Source: Anastatus disparis (Eukaryota > Arthropoda > Insecta > Hymenoptera > Eupelmidae). From it: 64,000 nucleotides of DNA. The notes below the pieces were generated by a model. That model made no database searches. It worked only from the letters and a program-made list of their open reading frames with translations, and had not been told where the DNA came from. Positions within the stretch are counted from its first letter, which is position 1; the number at the start of each line of letters is the position of its first letter. Positions 56,026-64,000 of this stretch are shown in pieces. Made by a program: the position numbers and the translations under genes. The stretch lies in contig JAFFSR010000347.1 in assembly GCA_017163975.1 (NCBI GenBank), forward strand, positions 3,956,001 through 4,020,000, given 5' to 3'.

Positions 56026-57115
56026 TAGTCATTTTGAAAATGTTCCGGAAATAGAAAATCATTGAAAATGTATATACAACTTATTTTTATGCTCAATTTT
56101 AATATCCAATCATCTCCGAGACTCGGATGTGAAAAGTAGTATTTATTTCCCTATTAATTGAATTTTTTATATGTTTGGCCGCTATTTTGAAAATGTTCCG
56201 AAAATAGAAAATTGTTGAAAATGTATATATGACATATTTTTATACTTAATTATAATATCCAATCATTTTCGAGACTGGAATGTAAAAGGCAGTAGTTTTT
56301 TCTCTATTAATTGAGTTTTTTATATGTTGAGCCGCCATTTCGAATATGTTCCGAATATAGAAAATAATTAAAAATTTATGTATGACTTATTCTTCTGCTT
56401 TATTTTAATATCCAATCATCCGAGACTGGAATGTAGAAAGCAGTATTTATTTCTCTATCAATTAAAATTTTCATATGTTCAACCGCCATTTTAAAAATGT
56501 TACGGAAATAGAAAATTATTGAAAATGTATATACGACTTATTTTTATGCTTATCCAACAATCTCCGAGACTGGAATGTAAAAAGCAGTATTTATTTCCCT
56601 TTTAATTGAATTTTTTATATGTTTGGCCGCTATTTTGAAAATGTTCCGGAAATAGAAAATTGTTGAAAATGTATATACGACATATTTTTATACTTAATTC
56701 TAATATCCAATTATCTGCGAGACTGGAATGTAGAAGGCAGTATTTTTTTCTCTATTAATTGAATCTTTTATATATTGAGCCGCCATTTTGAATATGTTCC
56801 GGATATAGAAAATGGTTGAACATTTATATATGACTTATTTTTCTGCTTTATTTTAATATCTAATCATCTCCGAGACTGAAATGTAGGAAGCAGTATTTAT
56901 TTCTCTATTAATTAAATTAATTTCCGGATATAGAAAATTATTGAAAATGTATATACAACTTATTTTTATGCTCAATTTTAATATCCAATCATCTCCGAGA
57001 CTGGAATGTGGAAAGCAGTATTTCTTTCTCTATTAATTGAGTTTTTTATATGTTGAGCCGCCATTTTGAAAATGTTCCGGACATAGAAACTAGCTGAAAA
57101 TGTATATGAAGTGAT
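56025..57115 (+). repeat. 153-bp satellite array, right block
   Basis: The landmark TGTTCCG (TGTTACG at 56499; only TTCCGG at 56932) occurs at 56041, 56194, 56347, 56499, 56642, 56796, 56932 and 57074, giving spacings of 153, 153, 152, 143, 154, 136 and 142 bp. Confidence 0.85.
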
Positions 57116-57289
57116 TTTAGATCGTTACAATCTAATCCCAGTCATTTCCCGGACTGGAAAAGAAAAAAAATTTTTCTGTTGCTACGAACGTTTAGAACTT
57201 TAGACGCATGATAAAGGAAATAATGACCTATTAAAGGATGTGTGTTTGATACCAGAGTTTTAGTTGTAGAATAAAATAATTTCACGAAA

Positions 57290-57534
57290 TTACTTACGGA
57301 AAACTGTTATTTTTAACATTTGAGTCTTTTCAAGTGTCCTTTCACTTGTACTAAGATATTTGTAGCAGTTCTCGATATGTGTGATTCACCCTTCTGATCA
57401 CATATGACTCTTTTAATATTGATATACGCTTTAAGAAAATGTTCCGCGAATTCAGAGAAAGTAAAACTTTTAACTTTGCTATCTTCACGACAAACGGAAA
57501 TTAAAATTTGTTTACTCTTTTCTAATGTAACTAA
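57290..57534 (-). other. Short unexplained open stretch
   Basis: On the minus strand about 75 codons are open (EKSKQILISVCREDSKVKSF, then FAEHFLKAYINIKRVICDQK) and end at a TAA near 57316. The composition is protein-like. It abuts the palindromic element at 57535 and cannot be assigned. It might be the end of a captured exon or chance. Confidence 0.25.
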
Positions 57535-58201
57535 CTAGGAGAGTGTCACACCTCCGGATCACGGATTTTGCTCAAACTTCGGGATAAGTTTTTAGATGAT
57601 GAAATATAAAAAAAGCTAAAGTTATAGTCATAAATACTCAATATTTCCCTAGTTACAGGCAATTAAAGAAAACCACTAAAAAAGTTACTAGATTTTTAAA
57701 CGCATATAGTTCTTTAGCGTCGATAACTACAAGCTTGAAACGTTTTTTTTTAAATTAAAGCTGAGCTCAAATCCTTTCGAATTAGTAGTTATAGCATGTC
57801 AAAATATTATTTTTTTCCAAAGTTAGAGCGTGATAAATATTGGACCTGATTTTTCTTTTAAAAACATTAATTAATAATAAAAGCTGAAGTTAGGTCCAAT
57901 ATTTATCACGCTCTAACTTTAGAAAAAAATAATATTTTGACATGCTATAACTACTAATTCGAAAGGATTTGAGCTCAGCTTTAATTTAAAAAAAGTTTAA
58001 AGCTTGTAGCTATCGACGCTAAAGAACTATATGCATTTAAAAATCTAGTAACTTTTTCAGTGATTTTCTTTAATTGCCTGTAACTAGGGAAATATTGAGT
58101 ATTTATGACTATAACTTTAGCTTTTTCAATATTTTATCATCTAAAAACTTATCCCGAAGTTTGAGCAAAATCCGTGATCCGGAGGTGTGACACTCTCCTA
58201 G
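57535..58201. mobile_element. Palindromic element with CTAGGAGAGT termini, copy 2 (667 bp)
   Basis: Ends CTAGGAGAGTGTCACACCTC on both strands, flanked by TAA at 57532-57534 and 58202-58204. Arms of over 300 bp pair almost perfectly, better than copy 1 at 25031-25683, so this copy is younger. The centre near 57865 contains ATTAATTAATAATAAAAGC. No coding. Confidence 0.8.
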
Positions 58202-58204
58202 TAA

Positions 58205-58543
58205 GTATATAATAAATATGGCAATTCGTTATGTTCTTGCAGAAGATAATGGAGTTTATTTGGAGCCAGATGGCAAATCAAGGTACTAAATACGTATTGT
58301 TAATAATTAATTTTATTGTTCAAGGTTTTTGTTTGCATGAAATAAAATGAGATGAATAGCCAAATGTAAATTAGAAATATTTATATAACGAAAATACACC
58401 CTGTAGATGTCGTCGTGCGATTGACAAGTTTACTGATCAACTGATCCGTTTCTATAATGCGCCCCTTATTTATACTGCGCACCCTATACAATTTCTTAAA
58501 ATTAACATATTTCTTTTTTTTTTCTTTTTTCCAAAACGCAACA
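58205..58543 (-). mobile_element. Probable 3' LTR of the BEL/Pao element
   Basis: On the minus strand a purine-rich tract AAAGATGGGAGGA precedes TGTTGCGTTTTGG at 58543, the usual polypurine-tract to LTR step. Further on there are a TATA-like GTATAAATAAGG (about 58465) and AATAAA near 58300. The inner end is cut or hidden by the palindrome at 57535-58201. On the plus strand 58219-58290 there is a short open frame beginning MAIRYVLAEDNGVYLEPDG; this is unexplained. Confidence 0.45.
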
Positions 58544-58695
58544 TCCTCCCATCTTTTGAGACAATAGTCTCAAACTAAGAGTATACATTCTGCAATTATA
58601 ACTAAATGCAGATCATATAATAATCTTTAAAATATTTGTTTTAATTACAAGTGAAATTAAATAGAAGTTAGAAACCACGCAAGTACTATTCACAA

Positions 58696-58923
58696 TCATT
58701 CAAAACGACGTGGTGGTTTAACAGTCCTACCAAATTTATTGATATATTTAGCTTCTACGTTAATTGAACAATCAGAATCGCTAACAATATCGCTTTTTTG
58801 ATTAATTTTATTAACTTTAGTCTTAAATGGATCAATCGCTTTTAATACTTTAGTAGAATTATCTTTCTCATTAGAAAGACTCAATTCGAAGGGATATATA
58901 CGCTGTATTACGCAACCACCCAA
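58696..58923 (-). pseudogene. BEL/Pao polyprotein C-terminus
   Basis: The 75-codon frame begins GGCVIQRIYPFELS and ends FGRTVKPPRRFE before a stop. A basic, proline-containing end of the RTVKPPRR type is usual for the last residues of BEL/Pao integrase. Its ATG is internal; the preceding codons (KTRWAAKENRN) continue the integrase frame upstream with stops. Confidence 0.65.
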
Positions 58924-59029
58924 ATTTCGATTTTCTTTAGCTGCCCATCGCGTTTTAAGTAGACCGAGATATTCTATCCTAAATCTTTTTCTTATATCTT
59001 CCTTTAACTTTTGTTAATATAACAAACAA

Positions 59030-60141
59030 ACCTTTAAATTGCAGTTTTCTATATTATCGCAATTGGGAACTCCTGTCTCGCAAACATCTTGTAAAAAAAG
59101 CGTAGGCGTTAAGGGACTTCAATCGCTAGGATCGCTTTAAACATAAGACAACGGGCACGGGTTTTTAAGAGATTCACAGTCGCACAAAATTGTTGTCATT
59201 TGTTCGTATGTGACATATGCTTTACCTAGTATTTTTCGCAGCGTTTGCTTTACAGAACGCATTAAACGCTCCCACCAACCTCCACACCACGCAGTTGAGG
59301 GAGGATTAGAACGCCACTCGATTTACTGACTAGAGCTAAATTCAGGAATTTTATTCCAATCAAGTTCATCGCAAGCATTCTTAAACCCAGTAGAACTCAT
59401 ACTGTTATCACTATATACGATAGAAGGACGTCCTCGTCTAGCAACAAAATGACGTAATGCTTCTATAAAGGTAGACGTAGATAATGATATAATCAACTCG
59501 AGGTGTAACGCGCGATATACCGCACATGTAAATAGACATATCTATGCCTTTTCGTTATTTTGTAAAAATAGAGGCCCCGCACAATCAACCCCAGTTATCT
59601 CGAAAACCATAGCATCTCAAACACGATTTATTGGTAAAGGACTCGGACGTGCTTCTAGTCGTTCAGCCATATAGCGTTTACATCGTATACATTTATCTAC
59701 GACCTATCGCAAAACGCGTCTAGCTGAAATTATCCAGTAATTTTCACAAAAAGAACTCATAAGAATTTGCACACCCACGTGATGTTGTCTTTAGTTCTCA
59801 TACTTAACTAAGATCTCTACAAGATCGTGTTTCAAATCAAGAACTATAGGACATCGAAATTCAAATAAATCTTCACGATTTAGTACTTTAGTTTTTATTC
59901 TTATAAGACCACTATCATCTGTAAAAACATCAAAATTTTTAAGTTTTAAATCTTTACTAGAATCAAACATTTCGTCTTGTATTAATTTTAATAAACTATG
60001 TTCCGCTTTAGCGATTTTGTCAACCATTAAATTGCCATCTTTTCTAGAAAATTTTGAACATTTACTATCATAAAAAAAAAAAAAATATAACCTATAAGTC
60101 GTACAATTTTTAAATAATTCAAATAGTAACGCGCGTACCAT
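59030..60141 (-). pseudogene. BEL/Pao integrase
   Basis: Integrase joins the cDNA to host DNA in the nucleus. The N-terminal segment (60070-59791) has KAEHSLLKLIQDEMF, DVFTDDSGLIRIKTKV and KHDLVEILVKYEN, the part preceding the HHCC zinc finger, whose CIRCKRYMAERLEARPSPLP follows near 59690. The core shows GVDCAGPLF (first aspartate, about 59590), VYSDNSMSSTGF (second aspartate, about 59415; SDNG is usual) and WWERLMRSVKQTLRKIL (glutamate, about 59270). All three catalytic acids are therefore visible, but several stops and shifts interrupt the chain. Confidence 0.75.
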
Positions 60142-60539
60142 AATCTAGACGAAGTATTAGATTTATTCGCATTGCAATGTAACGTAGCTATTAACACAGA
60201 TTTTTCACGCTCACTGTTGATGAAATCTTCATTTGTTGAATAATCGAAGTGAGACCAATGTTGTTCGTCTTTTAACCACAGTGGACCCTCCCACCATCTC
60301 GGCAATATCAGCTGTTCTGCAGTGCAATCCCTTGAAGGTAAATTGGTAGGATTGCACTCTCCTGGAACATATCTCCAATTCGATATATCAGTAAGCTTCC
60401 TGATTTCTTGTACTTTGTTGTACACATTAACATTCCATTGCCCTTCTCTCTTTATCCACGAGAGTACCGTAGTTGAATCTGACCAAAAATAAGAGCGCAT
60501 ATCTGGACATTTTAGTGTTTCAATAATAGAAACGACCAA
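60140..60539 (-). pseudogene. BEL/Pao RNase H domain
   Basis: Contains SYFWSDSTTVLSWIKRE, with the aspartate of the catalytic set, and WRYVPGECNPTNLPSRDC, the H/N-P-A-D-equivalent motif of BEL/Pao elements (NPTNLPSR). WWEGPLWLKDEQHW follows, the usual W-x-GP-x-WL segment. This domain degrades the RNA template. The frame is open for about 130 codons before running out of homology near 60130, where an A-rich tract intervenes. Confidence 0.75.
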
Positions 60540-60604
60540 CCTGGCTCCATAGTTGCTGCTAGCAACCGTTTAACAGGAGCTACTCTCGCCTTGGCATTGA
60601 GAAC

Positions 60605-60884
60605 TTAAACTGTCATTCTGTCCTTAGTTTTGACGCGTAAAAACACCACAGCAACATATGCCGAACCGCTAGAGTCACAAAAGGTATGCAGATTCATGGC
60701 ATCTTGTTCATTTGTCAATCCAATCATTCTCAGGATTCTGAGATTTTTCAGCGCAGATAAGCTTTTGAATTGAATGATAAAATCGCTCTTTATAACATTT
60801 TCTATCTCTGTATCCCAGCCTATATCCAAGATCCAAGTTTTCAGTAACAAAAATTTTGGGCGCAGTAAAATTGAACAAATTATA
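60605..60884 (-). pseudogene. BEL/Pao RT-RNase H connection
   Basis: After the duplicated target sequence the frame continues LLRPKFLLLKTWILDIGWD, then FKSLSALKNLRILRMIG and MNLHTFCDSSGSAYVAVVFL. The last phrase holds the first aspartate of RNase H in BEL/Pao (HxFCDAS). The ORF appears to begin at 60946, but its first 20 codons belong to the PLE 3' region, a chimaeric start created by the insertion. Confidence 0.75.
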
Positions 60885-61545
60885 GAAAAAGATATGATTT
60901 CAATGGCCAGTAACTGCTTAATAAGTTGATGTGAAATTGTATTCATTTAGCACACAATTTATACATGTTGTCGACATTTCACTCTTTTATCATTAAAGAG
61001 CTTTTTTAAGACTATCCTCTACAACATTTAAAACATTTTGATTTGTAAAAAATAATTACAAAAAAATTTTTGTTTATATATTTGAAGAGAAACGATTTGA
61101 GACTGTATAATTTCCTACCTATAATTAAAACACAGTTTAAATGCATAACAATTATTCTATGTAAATTAAAATTTCAATAATAACAGTGTTAATTACTATG
61201 TGTATTTTGTTATGCAAAAAACAGAATGAATAATAATACATATTATACCAAATGTGGTACTTGTCAAAGAATGTATGATTGCAATAATAATAGATACAAT
61301 GAAGTGGATATGACATTTTTTAGCTATGTACATGCAGAAAGATTACCTATATACAGGTCTAGATATACAAGTCAGTGAAATACAGAATGAGGATTTAATG
61401 GGATTGAAACGCCAAAAAGATTACAAAAAGAACACACAGGTATGAAACAAGAACGAAAACAAGATGATAATAAAAACAATAATAAAACTATAATAAAATT
61501 ATGAGAAGAGTTAACATTACAATATGTATAGATTGAAAATATGAC

Positions 61546-62030
61546 TCATAGCAGTTTATTTATATAAGGTTTGATAATGTGACTTAATTTCTGTGTGTCC
61601 TGTATTCTATTGCAGTTGTTGTCATTTTTTATGATATAAATCATTTCTGTTAATAGTCGTTTGTAATAATTTTTTCCTAGATTAAGAATACTGTGTTTTG
61701 TAATGTTAAAATCGAAACTATGTCCAGTGTTGTTACAATGTTGGAAAGGACCAGATCTATCTCGCTTTAATCTTATATCAGCGCAATGTTCCTTGAATTT
61801 AATACCTAGTCTGCATTCTGTTTGACCTATATATTTTGTATCACAATCCCTACACTTAAGACAGTAAACAACACCAGTCTGACACTCAAGTTGGATTTTA
61901 TCTTTGCCCAACATATTATTGCAAGATAGCCTATTAATGCTTCTAAAAATGATATGCAATTTATGCTTTCTCGTGATAGAACTGAAAGGTTCTTCTAAAA
62001 AATTATGAAATGGTAGTACAACTATGTTTT
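61546..62030 (-). pseudogene. PLE GIY-YIG endonuclease
   Basis: Frame begins within IVVLPFHNFLEEPFSS, continues RKHKLHIIFRSINRLS, and then has the nuclease: GVVYCLKCRDCDTKYIGQTE (the GIY strand reads GVVY, the second strand YIG, with three cysteines of the embedded zinc ligand cluster), LGIKFKEH (the catalytic-helix arginine is replaced by lysine or displaced), FQHCNNTGHSFDF (zinc/HxFDF motif) and KRLLTEMIYI with the catalytic glutamate. It nicks the target DNA. A one-base shift near 62030 separates it from RT. The natural stop is TAA at 61546-61548. The chain is otherwise open for about 150 codons. Confidence 0.8.
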
Positions 62031-63190
62031 TTATGTGATTTCAAGAGATGTTGTTGTAATTAAATTTTTATTATTAAGATGTTTTAATCTATTGTTTATG
62101 TAGTAATTTATGAAAGAAAGCGGATAATTATTTTCCATCAAAGCTTGTCTTATGTAATTAAAATTATTAAGTTGGAATTTTTTATCGGATAGTTTAACAC
62201 ATTTATCAACAAGGCTATAGACAATGGCAATTTTTTGAGAGCTAGGGGAATGTGATAAGTAATTAAGATAGTTGTTAGAGTGAGTAGGTTTTCTTAACCA
62301 ATTGGTTATTAGTTTACCATTATGAAAGTGGATGGTTGTATCCAGAAAATTTATAGAAAAATTTGTAGGCAGCTCACAAGTAAACTGTAAATGCTTGTCA
62401 TAAGCGTTGAAGACATTTAGAATTTCATTGGTTTTATCATTAACACATAACAAACAATCATCAACATATCTGTAATAAAACTTAACATCATCCTTATAAA
62501 TGTTTAAATAATGGAATTCCAAGTCTTGCATGACTAGATCCGAGATGATGGGGTTTATGGGACTATCCATAGCTAAACCAAAGATTTGACGATATGTTCT
62601 ACTGTTTAACGTAAAATAATTATTCAGCATAATAATTTTAATGCAATACAAAAATTCTGTTAAGGACAGATTTACTTTGTTATGGAGATAGATCCAACGT
62701 CTTTTAATAGCTTTCTGAACTGCCTCGAAATATATATTATTGTATAATGCAACCATATCAAAATTAATAATTGAATGGTGCTCAAGAAGTATAAAATTAT
62801 TCAATTTTTCTTTCAGAATAAAACTGTTTTTTAAGGAATGCGGGGAAGGAGGCAAGTTTTTAGATAAAAAATTAGCAAACATTTTTTATATTTTGTAGGT
62901 AGGGCTACTACATGTTGAAATAATAATTCGCATAGGTTTGTTCTCTTTATGTAATTTGATGAGGCCGTAAGCACGAGAAAGATTGCATTTACCACTTATG
63001 ATGTCAATTTTCTGATTCAAGTTAAAAGAATTAAGTTTATTGAGGTTTTTAATAATGATATCGATGCTAAATTAAAGTTTAGATAATGAGTTAGTAGTGA
63101 TGACTTCATATAATTTTTTATCATTAAGAAAAAGCTCAACTTTGTTAATATAGGTTTCAGAGTTCACTATTACCATGGCTTCACTTTTAT
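62031..63190 (-). pseudogene. PLE reverse transcriptase
   Basis: The upstream part (63190-62890) has LKADKSEAMVIV and YGLIKLHKENKPMR, then SPTYKI, with a TAA just before the ATG at 62882. Downstream are INFDMVALYNNI (motif A, aspartate), GLAMDSPINPIISDLVMQDLE (motif B), YYRYVDDCLL (motif C, YVDD intact) and FLDTTIHFHNGKL (motif D/E region). These are the standard PLE RT blocks, related to telomerase RT. The 283-codon frame has no internal stop, but earlier stops near 63073 and 62885 break the protein. Confidence 0.85.
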
Positions 63191-63348
63191 CTGCCTTAAG
63201 AATTTTTAAATTATGATTATTTTTTTAAAAAGCATTAGTACTACTAATGTCTAATTCAATGGCTTTATATATATAGTTGTTGTTAAAATTTTTATGTTTA
63301 TAAGTTTTAAGTTTGTGTAAGATGTACATACACATTGAACAAATTATA

Positions 63349-64000
63349 CCGAGAGGATCAAAAATCCGATGAGATGCAGACAAAATACTCTTTTTTGTGA
63401 CAATGTGAGGGTGTATATCATCTAGAAAAGATAAATGAAACAAAAGAGTATCATCCTCTTTGTTCCAAATCTGCAGTATTTTTCCGAATAATATCTAATT
63501 ATAATTCCCAGAACTGCAGTAGAATTTGTATCGCCATCGTCGCCGTGTTCCCAGCCTCTCAAATGAAAGCAGCCATCCATCAATGACGTTGCTTCCTTGA
63601 TAAAACAGTGAAGCTCCTCTTCTGTACCAACGCTGCAAACACAGTTACCGACGTAAAAACTATCCTTCAGTAGCGAGATTGTTCTAGATGAATTTTTGCC
63701 TTCTTACTTTCCATCAGAAGCTCAGTTTCAGTGTAGTTGAATTGTAGCTCCTAAGAGAAAAGGACTAGAAGACACTTTAAACACCACTCTGCAATATCGA
63801 TAAACTTTCTTAGACTCAAGGTTTTACCATGAAAAACGCAGTCTATCACGATCTTTCGGAGCAATGCCAATTTAAAGAGAAGCCTTTTGTACGTCTGAAA
63901 TGACTCCAAATCTCATCCTAAAACGTAGTAAAACAGATAGCATTAAGTCAATTAAATTGGGACCTTTTTCTAAACATTGATTTAGAGAAGGAGTATTCTT
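63349..64000 (-). pseudogene. BEL/Pao reverse transcriptase (continues past window)
   Basis: Read right to left with shifts: LNQCLEKGPNLIDL, VLLRFRMRFGVISDVQKAS (motif A aspartate), KVYRYCRVVFKVSSSPFLLG, SFYVGNCVCSVGTEEELHCF, FHLRGWEHGDDGD, AVLGI and finally KKSILSASHRIFDPLGIICS. The motif C block reads YVGN where BEL/Pao elements have YVDN or YVDD, so the catalytic aspartate is lost at about 63643-63657. The last phrase is the conserved RIFDPLG segment and is cut by the PLE at 63334. Confidence 0.75.

Larger units (their letters stand above)
51950..57212. mobile_element. Composite inverted-repeat structure with 153-bp satellite arms
   Basis: Outer ends are inverted: TTCTAAACGTTCGTAGCAAC at 51955 and its complement at 57178-57200, continuing inward for about 250 bp through CCAGTC(C/T)GGGAAATGACTGG. 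Inside lie a 153-bp tandem satellite (about 52375-52905 and 56025-57115, both in the same orientation), then a second pair of inverted arms (52908-53380 and 55553-56025), and at the centre the minisatellite element copy B. The order suggests an element that inserted within a satellite-bearing element. No transposase was found. Confidence 0.7.
60885..63333 (-). mobile_element. Penelope-like element with GIY-YIG endonuclease, inserted in BEL/Pao pol
   Basis: A 2,449-bp element flanked by a perfect 15-bp direct repeat ATTGAACAAATTATA at 60870-60884 and 63334-63348. The RT is at 63190-62031 and the GIY-YIG nuclease at 61990-61546, then about 660 bp of 3' non-coding sequence. The domain order RT then GIY-YIG is diagnostic for endonuclease-positive PLEs. 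No hammerhead-like block was found in its tail, unlike the fragment at 3360-4115, and no terminal repeat was seen at the 5' end, so it may be 5'-truncated. Confidence 0.85.
58205..64000 (-). mobile_element. BEL/Pao LTR retrotransposon, pol region, interrupted by a PLE; continues past the window
   Basis: Reading right to left from the window edge: RT (64000-63349), a break with a PLE inserted at 60885-63333, then the RT-RNase H connection (60869-60605), RNase H (60539-60140), integrase zinc finger and core (60100-59200), a C-terminal tail (58923-58696) and a probable LTR. The order is that of BEL/Pao pol. Many stops and frameshifts are present, and the RT active site is altered, so the element is dead. 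gag and the 5' LTR would lie beyond 64000. Confidence 0.85.

Overview
The window is AT-rich eukaryotic nuclear DNA, most likely from an insect; a hymenopteran is a guess from the mix of transposons. I see no intact host gene and no operon, rRNA or CRISPR array. Almost every coding trace is a decayed transposable-element (TE) reading frame, and much of the rest is inverted-repeat elements, minisatellites and microsatellites. The gene calls rest on protein motifs read by eye. The element boundaries rest on terminal inverted repeats (TIRs), target-site duplications (TSDs) and, in several cases, a related copy elsewhere in the window that serves as the empty site.

Layout. 1-1.8 kb: decayed Tc1/mariner-type transposase with its right end. 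3.0 kb: tRNA-like sequence. 3.4-4.1 kb: Penelope-like (PLE) fragment with a hammerhead-ribozyme-like core. 4.4-7.1 kb: higher-order array rich in AAGCTT. 7.15-9.8 kb: truncated LINE split by a 381-bp TTAA element. 9.8-10.7 kb: unidentified reading frames. 10.9-11.5 kb: LTR/gag-like relic. 12.2-12.7 kb: foldback. 14.66-19.2 kb: BEL/Pao gag-protease relic interrupted by a 3.29-kb hAT-type element that carries a decayed C2H2 zinc-finger array. 21.7-24.9 kb: cluster of palindromic TTAA elements, two sharing one TTAA. 23.6-26.2 kb: unclassified repeat (family R) with palindromes inside it. 26.2-27.7 kb: LINE with a GATA tail, broken by a foldback. 27.9-29.1 kb: decayed unknown gene. 30.7-34.2 kb: 3.5-kb element with about 460-bp inverted arms. 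34.7-35.1 kb: another 381-bp TTAA element. 37-38.6 kb: CpG-rich stretch, possibly an LTR or a first exon. 40.57 kb: tRNA-like sequence. 41.5-42.7 kb: two converging LINE fragments. 43.5-44.96 kb: second GATA-tailed LINE. 46.6-48.8 kb: foldbacks and a second family R copy. 49.1-51.2 and 53.4-55.2 kb: two minisatellite-bearing elements. 51.95-57.2 kb: composite inverted structure with a 153-bp satellite. 57.5-58.2 kb: palindrome. 58.2-64 kb: BEL/Pao pol on the minus strand, interrupted by a 2.45-kb PLE with a 15-bp TSD.

The main theme is nesting. Many insertions can be removed on paper to rejoin an older element, so the relative order of insertions can be read directly. The strongest candidates for something undescribed are the zinc-finger-carrying hAT-type element, the TTAA palindrome family, and the composite satellite foldback at 52-57 kb.
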